DNA of 64,000 nucleotides from Micromonospora sp. NBC_00421. GTDB taxonomy: Bacteria > Actinomycetota > Actinomycetes > Mycobacteriales > Micromonosporaceae. The stretch spans positions 1,860,001-1,924,000 of the forward strand of contig NZ_CP107929.1 in assembly GCF_036017915.1 (NCBI RefSeq), in the 5' to 3' direction. The notes beneath the pieces were generated by a model. That model was not told the DNA's origin. It did not search any database and saw only the letters and a program-made list of their open reading frames with translations. Position numbers and translations under genes: made by a program. Shown here piece by piece: positions 1 through 8,682 of this stretch. Numbering within the stretch: the stretch's first letter is position 1; each line of letters starts with the position of its first letter.

Positions 1-958
1 GCGCGGTGATCTCGTCCGACGGCACCCCGCCGGGGATCCGGGGCCAACCACCGGCGGGCCACTCGACCTGCTGGAGCGCCGTCTCCCGGCCCAGCACACA
101 GCTGCCCAGCGGGGAGTAGGGGCGGCCGACCAGGTGGGCCAGGTACCACCCGCCGTCGGGGGTACGCACCAGGCTGCCGTGGCCGGCCTTCTGCAACCGC
201 AGATCGGGCCGGCCGACGGAGGTGAGCAGCGGGCCGTCCGGGTCCACCTCGTACGGCCCGAGCAGGTCCCGGGACCGGGCCACGGTGACCTGGTGCTCCC
301 AGCTGGTGCCGCCCTCCGCGGTGATCAGCCAGTACCACCCGTCGTGGCGGTAGAGGTGCGGACCCTCGGTGACCCCGACCGGGGTGCCGGTGAACAGGAT
401 CCGGGGCCGGCCGACGAGGCGGCGCGTGGCCCGGTCGTACTGCTGGATCTCGATGCCGCCGAAGCGGTCCCGGCCGGGCCGCCAGTCGGCGCTCATGGCC
501 AGCAGCCAGGTGGTGCCGTCGTCGTCGTGGAACAGTGCGGCGTCGAAGCCGCGCCCGTGCAGCTTCACCGGGTCCGACCAGGGGCCGGTGATGTCGGGCG
601 CGGTGATCAGGAAGTTCTGCGGGTCCCAGTAGCCGCTGGCGAAGCTGGCCACGTCGCTGTAGACGAGGTGGAACTCGCCGTCGTGGTAGGTCAGGTCCGG
701 GGCCCACACCCCGTTGGAGTCGCCGCAGCCGCGCAGGTCGAGCAGGCGACGGTCGGTGATGATCCCGCCCAGCTGTCGCCAGTGCACGAGGTCGCGCGAG
801 TGGTGCAGGCGCACCCCCGGGTACCACTCGAAGGTCGAGGTGGCCAGGTAGTAGTCGTCGCCGACCCGCAGGATCGACGGATCCGGGTGGAACCCGGCGA
901 GCACGGGATTGCGGATCGACCGGGCAGCGGTCGCCACTTCAGCGGTGTCGGTCGACAC
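1..958 (-). CDS. Glycoside hydrolase family 43 enzyme (beta-xylosidase / arabinofuranosidase type), C-terminus cut by window edge
   Basis: The reverse strand reads open from the GTG at 958 to the window edge, giving about 319 residues of a GH43 five-bladed propeller. The N-terminal NPVLAGFHPDPSI segment carries the general-base Asp. The GFDAALFHDDDG region fits the pKa-modulating Asp and VTEGPHLY the general-acid Glu. Family members remove xylose or arabinose from xylo-oligosaccharides or arabinoxylan. No signal peptide is seen, so it probably acts in the cytoplasm on imported oligosaccharides. A GAGGAG element 5 nt upstream supports the GTG at 958 over one at 964. It is divergent from a sugar ABC importer across a region with LacI-type palindromes, which suggests shared control. 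Exact substrate is not certain. Confidence 0.88.
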   Translation of the reverse strand, partial: MSTDTAEVATAARSIRNPVLAGFHPDPSILRVGDDYYLATSTFEWYPGVRLHHSRDLVHWRQLGGIITDRRLLDLRGCGDSNGVWAPDLTYHDGEFHLVYSDVASFASGYWDPQNFLITAPDITGPWSDPVKLHGRGFDAALFHDDDGTTWLLAMSADWRPGRDRFGGIEIQQYDRATRRLVGRPRILFTGTPVGVTEGPHLYRHDGWYWLITAEGGTSWEHQVTVARSRDLLGPYEVDPDGPLLTSVGRPDLRLQKAGHGSLVRTPDGGWYLAHLVGRPYSPLGSCVLGRETALQQVEWPAGGWPRIPGGVPSDEITA

Positions 959-980
959 GGGCACTCCTCGGGGCAGCTCT

Positions 981-991
981 CGAAACTTTCG
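981..991. promoter_or_regulatory. Putative LacI-family operator (CGAAACTTTCG)
   Basis: This is a perfect 11-bp odd-centred palindrome of the GAAANTTTC type used by actinobacterial LacI regulators of xylan and other oligosaccharide genes. It lies 23 bp upstream of the GH43 start codon, where bound repressor would block the promoter. The cognate regulator is probably the LacI protein at 4444-5466. This is inferred from sequence and position. Confidence 0.55.
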
Positions 992-1120
992 GAATCATGG
1001 CCATGGTCGGTGAGGCCCTGCACACGCTAGCCGTTTTCACCGCGATAGGACAGAGGTCTTGACCCGCGCGGAAACAACTCGTAGCGTGCCCGCCATCGAT
1101 CGGTAATACCGGCGACGCTC

Positions 1121-1133
1121 TGAAAGTTCCGGA
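1121..1133. promoter_or_regulatory. Second putative LacI-type operator half of the divergent promoter
   Basis: The sequence TGAAAGTTCCGGA, read on the other strand, contains GGAACTTTC, a one-base variant of the GAAACTTTC core at 981-991. It lies 71 bp upstream of the binding-protein start. A further TTTCGAAA palindrome sits at 1142-1149. Two or three sites in one divergent region would allow coordinated repression of the GH43 and importer genes. Confidence 0.45.
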
Positions 1134-1203
1134 GATACACGTTTCGAAATCGCCGGCTCGACCGGCACCCGAGCACCTCGTGAGTCCCCCGAAGGGATTG
1201 ATC

Positions 1204-2496
1204 ATGACCGCGCACCTCTCCCGCAGATCGCTGCTCGGCCTCGTCGGCGCCGGTGCCGGCGCGTACCTGCTCAGCGGTTGCAGCGACGACGCCTCCGACG
1301 ACCCGGACGCCCCGCAGACCATCAACTGGTGGCACATCCAGAACACCGAGCCGATGCTGCCGGTCTGGGCGGCGGTCGCCCAGGAGTACCAGGGCGCGCA
1401 CAGCAACGTGAAGATCGAGATCCAGCCGCTGGAGAACGAGGCGTTCAAGGCCAAGTTGACCACCGCCACCCAGGCCGGCTCCCCGCCGGACCTGTTCCAG
1501 TCCTGGGGCGGTGGGGTGCTCAAGCAGCAGGTGGATGCGGGTCTGGTCAAGGACCTCACCGAGACGGTGGCCCCGTGGAAGGACAGCCTGCTGCCGCTCT
1601 CCCTGGAGCCCTACACGGTCGACGGCAAGATCTACGGGGTGCCGTTCGACATCGGCATGGTCGGCTTCTGGTACAACAAGGACCTCTTCGCCCAGGCCCA
1701 GATCACCGCGCCGCCGGCCACCTGGGCCGAGCTGCTCGACGTGGTCCGCAAGCTCAAGACCGCCGGGATCACCCCGGTGGCGCTGGCCGGCAAGGACAAG
1801 TGGCCGGCCCACTTCTACTGGGCCTACCTGTCCATGCGCATCGGCGGGCTCGGCGCACTTCAGCAGGCCGCCAAGGACAAGAACTTCGAGACCCCCGACT
1901 TCGTGGCCGCCGGTGAGCGGCTCAAGGAGCTGGTCGATCTCCAGCCGTTCCAGAAGGGCTTCCTGGGCGCGGAGTACGGCTCGCCGGACGGTCAGGCCGC
2001 GACGATGGGCAACGGCAAGGCCGCGCTGGAGCTGATGGGACAGTGGGCCCCGTCGGTGCAGGCGTCCAGCTCCACCAACAAGAAGGGGCTCGGCGACAAG
2101 CTCGGCTTCTTCCCGTTCCCGGCCGTCGACGGCGGCAAGGGCTCGGCGACCGAGGTGTTCGGTGGCGGCAACGGCTTCGCCGTCGGCAAGGACGCTCCGC
2201 CGGCCACCCTCGACTTCCTCAAGACCCTGCTCAGCGTCGACGTCCAGCGCCGGAGCACGAAGACCGGCGCGGTGCTGCCGACGGTCAAGGAAGCCACCGA
2301 CGCCGTCGCCGACCCGAACAACAAGGTCGTCGCCCAGACCCTGGCCGCCGCCACCGGCTTCCAGCTCTACCTCGACCAGGCGTACCCGCCGGCCGTCGGC
2401 CAGCAGGTCAACGACAGCGTCGCCGCGCTGGTCGCCGGCAGCAAGTCACCCGCCCAGATCCTCAAGGACATCACCCAGGTGGCGAAGACCCAGTAG
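1204..2496 (+). CDS. Sugar ABC transporter substrate-binding lipoprotein
   Basis: A 430-residue family-1 extracellular solute-binding protein that would capture oligosaccharides outside the membrane and deliver them to the two permeases encoded next. The N-terminus has SRRS followed by a hydrophobic stretch and the lipobox LSGC (Cys25), so it is a lipoprotein, perhaps Tat-exported. The start is the ATG at 1204, preceded by GAAGGGA; an upstream in-frame GTG at 1180 would add residues before the signal peptide and is unlikely. The mature part begins with the typical NWWH strand and has a conserved Trp/Gly-rich ligand region. No ATPase gene is in the cluster, so a shared MsiK-like ATPase is probably used. 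The xylo-oligosaccharide substrate is inferred from the neighbouring GH43 gene. Confidence 0.9.
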   Translation: MTAHLSRRSLLGLVGAGAGAYLLSGCSDDASDDPDAPQTINWWHIQNTEPMLPVWAAVAQEYQGAHSNVKIEIQPLENEAFKAKLTTATQAGSPPDLFQSWGGGVLKQQVDAGLVKDLTETVAPWKDSLLPLSLEPYTVDGKIYGVPFDIGMVGFWYNKDLFAQAQITAPPATWAELLDVVRKLKTAGITPVALAGKDKWPAHFYWAYLSMRIGGLGALQQAAKDKNFETPDFVAAGERLKELVDLQPFQKGFLGAEYGSPDGQAATMGNGKAALELMGQWAPSVQASSSTNKKGLGDKLGFFPFPAVDGGKGSATEVFGGGNGFAVGKDAPPATLDFLKTLLSVDVQRRSTKTGAVLPTVKEATDAVADPNNKVVAQTLAAATGFQLYLDQAYPPAVGQQVNDSVAALVAGSKSPAQILKDITQVAKTQ

Positions 2497-2550
2497 TGAC
2501 GTCCCACCCCACCGATCACCAGCCGCCGGCGAGAACTGAGTGGAGCAGGC

Positions 2551-3549
2551 ATGACCACGCCATCGACCGTGTCCGATGCGGTACCCGGCGGTCGAGTGAC
2601 CGACCCGTCGGGGCCGGGGCCGGGCGGCGTACGCCGTACCGGCCGCCGGCCCCGGCCGGGCCGCCGTCGCGCCCTGGCCGTCTTCCTGACCCCGTCCCTG
2701 CTGCTGTTCCTGCTGCTGGTGCTGGCACCCATCGTGGTGGCCAGCTACGCCAGCCTCTACAAGTGGAACGGCTTCGGCCTGCCCGAGAACTTCATCGGGC
2801 TGGACAACTACACCCGGGCCTTCGCCGACCCGGTGTTCCGGGGCGACCTGTGGCACGGGCTCATCCTGATCGTGCTCTCCCTGGCGGTCCAGCTGCCGGT
2901 CGCGATGGGCCTGGCCATGCTGCTCAACCAGCCGCTGCGGGGACGCGCGATCTACCGGGTGATCTTCTTCGCCCCGTACGTGCTCTCCGAGGTCACCACC
3001 GCGGTCCTGTTCAACCTGGTGTTCTCCCCGAACCGGGGATTCGGTGACGCGATCTCCCGGTTCCTGGGGGCCGACGCCGGTGCCGTCTTCGCCGACCCGG
3101 ACACCGTCCTGTACGCCGTCTTCCTGGTGGTCTCCTGGAAGTACTTCGGCCTCTACATGATCCTCTTCCTGGCCGCCCGGCAGAACATCCCCAAGGAGCT
3201 GAACGAGGCGGCGGTCACCGACGGTGCCAGCGCCTGGCAGGCGTTCCGCCTGGTCACCCTGCCGCTGCTCGGGCCGACCATCCGGATCAGCGTGTTCCTC
3301 TCCGTGATCGGCACCATCCAGCTGTTCGACATGGTCTGGGTGCTCACCGGCGGTGGCCCGATCCACGCCTCGGAGACCATGGCCGTGACGATGTTCCAGT
3401 ACGGCTTCCGCCGCTTCGAGGTGGGCTACGCCAGCGCGATCAGCATCATCATGTTCCTGCTGAGCCTCGTCTTCGCCCTCATCTACCAGCGCGTCGTCCT
3501 GCGCCGGGACACCGAGGGCGCTCTCACCGTCCAAGGAGACCAGCGATGA
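2551..3549 (+). CDS. Sugar ABC transporter permease (MalF type)
   Basis: A 332-residue integral membrane permease of the carbohydrate-uptake CUT1 family. A basic, Pro/Gly-rich N-terminal tail of about 45 residues precedes six predicted membrane segments. The cytoplasmic EAA loop (EAAVTDGAS, near residue 219) would dock the ATPase. GGAGC about 7 nt upstream supports the ATG at 2551. It lies 54 nt after the binding-protein gene, and its stop overlaps the next permease start in an ATGA, which indicates one operon and translational coupling. Family assignment is firm; the exact sugar is not. Confidence 0.92.
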   Translation: MTTPSTVSDAVPGGRVTDPSGPGPGGVRRTGRRPRPGRRRALAVFLTPSLLLFLLLVLAPIVVASYASLYKWNGFGLPENFIGLDNYTRAFADPVFRGDLWHGLILIVLSLAVQLPVAMGLAMLLNQPLRGRAIYRVIFFAPYVLSEVTTAVLFNLVFSPNRGFGDAISRFLGADAGAVFADPDTVLYAVFLVVSWKYFGLYMILFLAARQNIPKELNEAAVTDGASAWQAFRLVTLPLLGPTIRISVFLSVIGTIQLFDMVWVLTGGGPIHASETMAVTMFQYGFRRFEVGYASAISIIMFLLSLVFALIYQRVVLRRDTEGALTVQGDQR

Positions 3550-4385
3550 CCAGCCCGGCGAACCCGGCCCAGCGGGCCCGCCGCCTCCTGCTGCACCTCG
3601 TCTGCATCGCCGTCGGCGCGCTCATCGTCGTGCCTGTCTGGTTCGGGGTGATCGGCGGGTTCAAGGACAACGGGCAACTCTCCACCAACCCGCTCGGGCT
3701 GCCCGACCCGTGGGTGCCGAGCAACTACGTCGACATCTTCACCTCCGGGGTGTTCTGGCGGAACGTGGGCAACAGCGTCTTCATCGCCGTGGCCAGCACG
3801 TTCGTCGTCGTCGCGGCGGCGGCGATGGCCGCGTACGTCTTCGCGCGGTTCGCCTTCCGGGGGCGGGAGTTCCTGGTCACCCTCTTCGCGATCGGGCTGA
3901 TGTTCCCCTTCGCGGTGGCGATCCTGCCGCTGTTCATCCTGCTGCGCGGGATGGGGCTGCTGGACAACCCGCTCGGGGTGATCCTGCCCCAGGCCGCGTT
4001 CGGACTGCCGATCACCATCATCATCCTGCGCCAGTTCTTCCGGACCATCCCCGGCGAGGTCGAGGAGGCGGCGACCCTCGACGGCTGCGGCCCGTTCGGG
4101 TTCTTCTGGCGGGTGCTGCTGCCGATGGCCCGGCCCGCCCTGGCCACCGTCTCGGTGCTGGCCCTGGTGAGCAGCTGGAACAACTTCATGCTCCCGCTCG
4201 TGGTGTTCACCGACCAGAGCTGGTGGACGCTTCCCCTCGGGGTCCAGGCGTTCCAGGGTCAGTACTCCGACGACACCGCCCGGGTGCTCGCCTACGTGGT
4301 GCTGTCGATGATCCCGGCGCTGGGCTTCTACGCCATCGCCGAACGTCAGCTCATCGGTGGGCTGTCCGGCAGCGTCAAGGGGTGA
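3546..4385 (+). CDS. Sugar ABC transporter permease (MalG type)
   Basis: A 279-residue partner permease of the CUT1 importer, with six predicted transmembrane helices and an EAA loop (EEAATLDGCG, near residue 172). It would form a heterodimer with the MalF-type permease encoded just upstream, with which it shares a 4-nt ATGA overlap. It ends 58 nt before the LacI regulator, so the regulator may be read from the same transcript. No ATP-binding subunit gene follows, which is common for actinobacterial CUT1 systems that share one ATPase. Confidence 0.92.
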   Translation: MTSPANPAQRARRLLLHLVCIAVGALIVVPVWFGVIGGFKDNGQLSTNPLGLPDPWVPSNYVDIFTSGVFWRNVGNSVFIAVASTFVVVAAAAMAAYVFARFAFRGREFLVTLFAIGLMFPFAVAILPLFILLRGMGLLDNPLGVILPQAAFGLPITIIILRQFFRTIPGEVEEAATLDGCGPFGFFWRVLLPMARPALATVSVLALVSSWNNFMLPLVVFTDQSWWTLPLGVQAFQGQYSDDTARVLAYVVLSMIPALGFYAIAERQLIGGLSGSVKG

Positions 4386-4443
4386 CCCCGACCTGCTGCG
4401 ATAGCCTTCTGCGACCGTAGTTCCCACAGACGAAAGGGCGACC

Positions 4444-5466
4444 GTGGGCTCCGAGAACGGCAGGAACGTCACCATCGCGATGATCGCGCGGTTGGCGGGC
4501 GTCTCCGTGCCCACGGTCTCCCGGGTGATCAACGGGCGCTCCGACGTCGCCCCGCAGACCCGGGAACGGGTGGAGGAACTGCTCACCCGACACGGCTACC
4601 GCCCCCGCTCGGCCGCCCGGCGTACCCAGTCCGCCCTGGTCGACCTGGTCTTCAACGACCTGGACAGCCCGTGGGCCGTGGAGATCATCCGCGGTGTGGA
4701 GGACGTCGCCCAGGCCAGCGGGGCCGGCACCGTCGTCTCGGCCATCCACCGGCGTACCTCGTCGGCCAAGCAGTGGCTCGACAACATGCGTACCCGGTCC
4801 ACCGAGGGGGTCATCTTCGTGACCTCGATGGTGGAGCCGCCGTTACAGGCCGAGCTGCGCCGGCTGCGGCTGCCGGTGGTCATCGTCGACCCCGCCGGGG
4901 TCGCCCCCCAGGAGGCCCCGACGATCGGTGCCACCAACTGGGCGGGCAGCCTGCGCGCCACCCAGTACCTGCTCGGCCTCGGGCACGGCCGGATCGGTTT
5001 CATCGCCGGCCCGCCCCAGCTGATGTGCAGCCGGGCCCGGATGGACGGCTACCGGGCCGCGCTCGACGCCGCCGGCCTCGCCGTCGACGACCGCCTGGTC
5101 CGGCCGGGCAACTTCTACCACGAGTCCGGCTACACCGCCGGCATGCACCTGCTGGGCCTGCCCGAACCGCCCACCGCCATCTTCGCCTCCAGCGACCAGA
5201 TGGCGCTCGGGGTCTACGAGGCGGTCCGCAAGCGTGGCCTGCGGGTGCCCGACGACGTCAGCGTGGTCGGCTTCGACGACCTGCCGGAGGTCAGGTGGTG
5301 CTCGCCGCCGCTGACCACGATCCGTCAACCGCTTGCCGAGATGGGCATGCTTGCGGCCCGTACCGTGCTGCGGCTCGCCCGGGGCGAGACGATCGAGTCT
5401 CCGCGCGTCGAACTCGCCACCGACCTGGTCGTCCGGGACAGCGCCGCCGCACCGCGTAGCCGCTGA
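4444..5466 (+). CDS. LacI-family transcriptional regulator of the adjacent sugar operon
   Basis: A 340-residue LacI/GalR protein. Residues 9-31 form the helix-turn-helix (IAMIARLAGVSVPTVSRVI) followed by the hinge-type RPRSAARR segment. The rest is a periplasmic-binding-protein-like effector domain ending in the usual VGFDDLPE and LTTIRQP regions. The GTG at 4444 is preceded by GAAAGGG. It probably represses the GH43 gene and importer through the GAAANTTTC-type sites between 981 and 1149, with an imported oligosaccharide as inducer. It resembles the BxlR/xylobiose regulators in arrangement; that role is inference. Confidence 0.9.
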   Translation: MGSENGRNVTIAMIARLAGVSVPTVSRVINGRSDVAPQTRERVEELLTRHGYRPRSAARRTQSALVDLVFNDLDSPWAVEIIRGVEDVAQASGAGTVVSAIHRRTSSAKQWLDNMRTRSTEGVIFVTSMVEPPLQAELRRLRLPVVIVDPAGVAPQEAPTIGATNWAGSLRATQYLLGLGHGRIGFIAGPPQLMCSRARMDGYRAALDAAGLAVDDRLVRPGNFYHESGYTAGMHLLGLPEPPTAIFASSDQMALGVYEAVRKRGLRVPDDVSVVGFDDLPEVRWCSPPLTTIRQPLAEMGMLAARTVLRLARGETIESPRVELATDLVVRDSAAAPRSR

Positions 5467-5870
5467 CCCGACCCGGGTCGGCGGTCGGCCGATCGTCGCC
5501 GGAAGCGGTGGGTAGTGGCCGATCGGACGGCCCGGATGGGCCCGATCGGACAGCATTGCATCGACAGTCATCGAATGCCAGACTGTTCTGGCGTCGTCAC
5601 GCTCGGGAGCCAGCGTGACCACTCGTGCGCCGATCCGTCGGACACGCGAGGTGGCCGCGCCACCCCGCGCCGGGCAGTCCGCGACGGTGACCACCGGTCG
5701 GTCGTCCTCGCCCGTCGACCGTGCCGTCCGGTCGTCCGACATCCACCCGGCCATGACAGCCGATGATCGCGCAGCACCTCACCCGCCCACCGCACGGTGG
5801 GCGACAGTCCCGGATCCGGCACCCAGGCCCGTCCCGGCCGTCGGTGCCCCCGCAACCCTCGGAGGTACGG
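5467..5870. other. 404-bp intergenic region with repeated CCGATCG motifs
   Basis: No convincing gene lies here. CGACCCGGGTCG (5470-5481) is a short palindrome just after the LacI gene. CCGATCG occurs at 5489, 5519 and 5542, the last two inside a 10-bp direct repeat CCGATCGGAC (5519-5528 and 5542-5551). The region upstream of the CBM2 gene probably holds its promoter, but no strong -10/-35 pair was found. Confidence 0.4.
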
Positions 5871-6620
5871 ATGTTCCGCACGTTCGGCGTGGTGCTGGCG
5901 ACCACGACCATGACCCTGGCCGGACTGGCCGCGACGATCACCGGCGTCCAGGCGCAGCCGGCCCTGTCGGCCGCCGCCACCCCCACCCCCGGCCCCACCC
6001 TGACCTGCCCGCCGGCGCTGCCGGTCTCCGGTCAGTTCCTGTCCGCCACCACCACGAGCATCACCATCAGGTACTCGATGATCCTCAGCCCGCCGTGCGG
6101 CTACGACCCGCCGATCACCGTCATCCTCTTCGCGAGCCGGGAGGATGCCACGGCGTGGCGGAACCCGGTGGCCTCGGCGGTGTCCGGCGCGGAACGGTAC
6201 GGGGACCTGACCGTTGGGGGACTGACCCCGGACAGTGAGTACTGGTTCCGGTTCAGCGCCGGGGACAAGCACGACCCGTACGTGATCAGCGGGCCGGTAC
6301 GGACCCTCGCCGTCTCGTCGGCGGCGTGTCAGGCGACGGTCACCATCGACAACCGTTGGACCGGCGGATACGCCGCCACCGTCACCGTGCGTAACACGGC
6401 CCAGCAGCCGCTCAACGGCTGGCAGGTCACCTGGCGGTGGTCCGGTGACGAACGCATCTCGGCACTCTGGAACGGCGTGGCCAGCACCTCCGGTGCCGAC
6501 GTCACAGTGCGCAACGCCTCCTACAACGGGACGCTGACGCCGGGTGGCAGCACGACGTTCGGCATGCTCGTCTGGACCAACGCGGCGACCGGCGGGCTGA
6601 CGCTGACCTGCGGCCGGTGA
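5871..6620 (+). CDS. Secreted protein with a C-terminal CBM2 cellulose/xylan-binding module
   Basis: A 249-residue exported protein. A signal peptide covers about residues 1-29 (cut near VQAQP). Residues 45-140 form a fibronectin-III-like beta domain. Residues 150-249 form a CBM2, with the expected flanking Cys pair (AACQ and LTCG) and surface aromatics in NRWTGGY, GWQVTW and LWNG. No catalytic domain is present, so it probably binds crystalline polysaccharide and may act as an accessory or anchoring protein. The ATG at 5871 has an excellent GGAGG; an upstream in-frame ATG at 5763 lacks one. A perfect hairpin follows the stop codon. Confidence 0.85.
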   Translation: MFRTFGVVLATTTMTLAGLAATITGVQAQPALSAAATPTPGPTLTCPPALPVSGQFLSATTTSITIRYSMILSPPCGYDPPITVILFASREDATAWRNPVASAVSGAERYGDLTVGGLTPDSEYWFRFSAGDKHDPYVISGPVRTLAVSSAACQATVTIDNRWTGGYAATVTVRNTAQQPLNGWQVTWRWSGDERISALWNGVASTSGADVTVRNASYNGTLTPGGSTTFGMLVWTNAATGGLTLTCGR

Positions 6621-6623
6621 CCG

Positions 6624-6666
6624 TCGGCTCCGACCGGCAGGTGGCGGACGTGCCGGTCGGAGCCGA
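6624..6666 (+). terminator. Intrinsic-type hairpin after the CBM2 gene
   Basis: Two perfect 16-nt arms (6624-6639 and 6651-6666) are separated by an 11-nt loop, directly after the CBM2 stop codon. There is no U-tract, as is common for terminators in high-GC actinobacteria. Confidence 0.75.
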
Positions 6667-6804
6667 ACAGGCCGCAACGGGGTCCGCACCGGAGTGCTGC
6701 CCTCCACCGGGTGGCGGCGCTCCGGTCGGCGGCCCGGGCGGCGCTGACCGTGCCGACCCCCGGTGATCCAGAAGGACCGGTCGACGCGGTGCGGCTACCG
6801 CGCG

Positions 6805-7269
6805 TCATGCGGGGAGCGACTCCGTGATCCGCGCGTACTCGGCGGCCATCTCCGGCGTGGCCAGGAAGTCGTCGAGCGCGGCCGAGACCCGGTAGTCGAC
6901 CTCCTCGAGGGAGCGGATGGCGAGTTCGTACAGCTCGCCCCGCCGCTGCTCCTCCAGGTAGGTGGTCCAGTGTTCCAGCGCCGAGAGCACGATCAACAGT
7001 CCGGGGTCCATGTCGCCCTCGGCGAGGATGCCCTCGTCGATGCGGTCCAGGTGGGCGCGCAGTTCGGTCGCGTCGGCCGTGGCGATGTGCTCCCGGGCGG
7101 TGGTCAGCGCCGCCCAGGCATCCTCGTCGAGGTCGTCCTCACCGGCCTCGTCGATCAGGTCGGCCCGGACCAGGCGGGTGATGGTCGACAACCCGAAGGT
7201 GTGCAGGTCGTCCTCGCCGGCCGCGTCGACCAACTCGCGGATGGCCGCTTCGCACTCGTGGTATCGCAC
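6805..7269 (-). CDS. Conserved hypothetical acidic protein
   Basis: A 154-residue, strongly acidic, mostly helical soluble protein with no recognised domain, signal peptide or membrane segment. Two similar motifs, AAGEDDLHTF and EAGEDDLDED, suggest an internal helical duplication in the N-terminal third. The chosen start is the GTG at 7269, 6 nt after a TACCCT -10 element, which fits a leaderless mRNA. An upstream in-frame ATG at 7323 would add 18 residues with no ribosome-binding site. It is flanked by the terminators of its two neighbours, so it is probably a single-gene unit. Function unknown. Confidence 0.7.
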   Translation of the reverse strand: MRYHECEAAIRELVDAAGEDDLHTFGLSTITRLVRADLIDEAGEDDLDEDAWAALTTAREHIATADATELRAHLDRIDEGILAEGDMDPGLLIVLSALEHWTTYLEEQRRGELYELAIRSLEEVDYRVSAALDDFLATPEMAAEYARITESLPA

Positions 7270-7351
7270 CGCGCCAGGGTAGTGCCCGGCCCCGACGACC
7301 ACCACGTCCGTCGCAGTGGGCACGTGCCACCCGGCGGGCCGCCGACGGTGG

Positions 7352-7390
7352 CCGGTGCCGGCCGGGACGGAGCGCCCCGGCCGGCACCGG
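7352..7390 (-). terminator. Intrinsic-type hairpin after the GH53 gene
   Basis: Perfect 15-nt arms (7352-7366 and 7376-7390) with a 9-nt loop lie just past the stop codon of the reverse-strand GH53 gene. No U-tract is present. Confidence 0.75.
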
Positions 7391-7396
7391 TGACGA

Positions 7397-8524
7397 CTAC
7401 GGCCGCCAGCGGATGCTCGGGTTCACCTGGCCGGTCCAGTTGAAGATGGCCATGTTGTCCCACTGGTTGCCGGTGCCGTTGATGTTCGCCGGATCCCAGC
7501 CGTTGCCGGGCACCGCGTACCAGGTCGGCTCCCAGTAGAAGACCCCGATCGCCCCGGCGTTGCGGGCGGTGTCCTGCACCCAGGAGAACTCGGTGGCCTG
7601 GCCGGCCCAGCTCGCCTGGTGGCCCGCACAGGGCTCGCCGCCGTTGATCGCGTTCGCCTCGTTGTCGGCGTTCGCGGCGGTGAACGGGTACGCCGTCTCG
7701 GTGAGCACGACGGGCTTGCCGTACCGGGAGCGGACGTCGGTGATGACGTTGTAGAGGTTGGCCAGCGTGCCGTGCCACATGCAGTAGTAGGACAGCGCGG
7801 TGAGGTCCCACTGCACGCCCTTGGCGCGGATGCCGTCGTAGAACCAGCGGGCGTGGTCCATGCTGTCCGAGTTGGCGGTGTGGATGATCACCTGGGTCCC
7901 GCCGTTGCACTGCTTGGTGGCCTGGTAGCCGGCCTTGAGCAGCAGGCTGAGGTTGGTGAAGTCGTTGTTGACGACCTTGCCGTCGTTCCAGAGCATGCCG
8001 ACGTTGATCTCGTTGCCGATCTGCACGCTGTCCGGCGTGGTGCCCTGGGCGCGCAGGCTGGTGCAGACGTCGTAGGTGTAGTTGTAGACGTCGGTCTGGA
8101 GTTGACCGATGCCGTGGTTGGCCCAGGCCGCCGGCTTGTACTGCTTGCCAGGGTCGGCCCAGGTGTCGGAGTAGTGGAAGTCGATCATCAGCTTGAGGCC
8201 CTTGGCCTTGACCGTCCTGGCGTACGCCAGCACCTTCGCCTTGTTGTTCCAGCCGCTGGCCGGGTTGTTCCAGACCCGCAGCCGGACGTAGTTGACGCCG
8301 AGGCCCTTGAGGATGTCGAGCGGGTCGCGGGCGGTGCCGGCGGCGTCGTAGTACCGCGCGCCGAGGTCCAGGCTGCGTTGCACGGAGGAGACGTCCGCGC
8401 CGAGCATGGTCAACGTGTTCGCGGCCGAGGCGGGTGCCGGCGGGCCGAGCAGGGCGGCGGGCAGGGCGACCGCCGCGAGGAACGCGACGGCCCAGGCTCG
8501 CAGGCGGGAGCGGTACGGAGTCAT
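7397..8524 (-). CDS. Secreted arabinogalactan endo-beta-1,4-galactanase (GH53)
   Basis: A 375-residue secreted endo-galactanase that would hydrolyse beta-1,4-galactan side chains of pectic arabinogalactan I. The signal peptide ends near the ASA cut site at about residue 34. The GH53 TIM barrel starts at GADVSSVQ. The acid/base Glu lies in QIGNEINVG (Glu172) and the nucleophile Glu in VLTETAYPF (Glu277). The protein stops after the catalytic domain with no CBM. The ATG at 8524 has a strong GAGGAGG. It is a single-gene unit with its own terminator at 7352-7390, and fits the plant-polysaccharide theme of the first 9 kb. Confidence 0.93.
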   Translation of the reverse strand: MTPYRSRLRAWAVAFLAAVALPAALLGPPAPASAANTLTMLGADVSSVQRSLDLGARYYDAAGTARDPLDILKGLGVNYVRLRVWNNPASGWNNKAKVLAYARTVKAKGLKLMIDFHYSDTWADPGKQYKPAAWANHGIGQLQTDVYNYTYDVCTSLRAQGTTPDSVQIGNEINVGMLWNDGKVVNNDFTNLSLLLKAGYQATKQCNGGTQVIIHTANSDSMDHARWFYDGIRAKGVQWDLTALSYYCMWHGTLANLYNVITDVRSRYGKPVVLTETAYPFTAANADNEANAINGGEPCAGHQASWAGQATEFSWVQDTARNAGAIGVFYWEPTWYAVPGNGWDPANINGTGNQWDNMAIFNWTGQVNPSIRWRP

Positions 8525-8599
8525 CCGGACCTCCTCGGTGGTGGGGTGGTGGGGATGCGGGTGCGGCGTCACCGACGGCGACACCAATCGACGGTCATG

Positions 8600-8605
8600 A
8601 CTATA
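8600..8605 (-). promoter_or_regulatory. Candidate -10 element (TATAGT) of the GH53 gene
   Basis: On the reverse strand TATAGT lies 76 nt upstream of the GH53 ATG and close to the consensus TATAAT. No convincing -35 box is seen at the expected distance, so this is a tentative call. Confidence 0.35.
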
Positions 8606-8637
8606 GCGGGGTGCGGTGGTGCTACGGACCACGCGAA

Positions 8638-8668
8638 GCGGGCCATCCGGGAAACCCGGATGGCCCGC
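8638..8668 (-). terminator. Perfect hairpin terminator after the M4 protease gene
   Basis: Perfect 14-nt arms (8638-8651 and 8655-8668) with an AAA loop lie 15 nt past the stop codon of the reverse-strand metalloprotease gene. No U-tract is present. Confidence 0.8.
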
Positions 8669-8682
8669 TCACGCCGCGTAGG

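Noticed and set aside
1180..1203. Upstream start for the sugar-binding lipoprotein
   Set aside because: It would place extra residues before the signal peptide; the ATG at 1204 has a proper upstream GAAGGGA.
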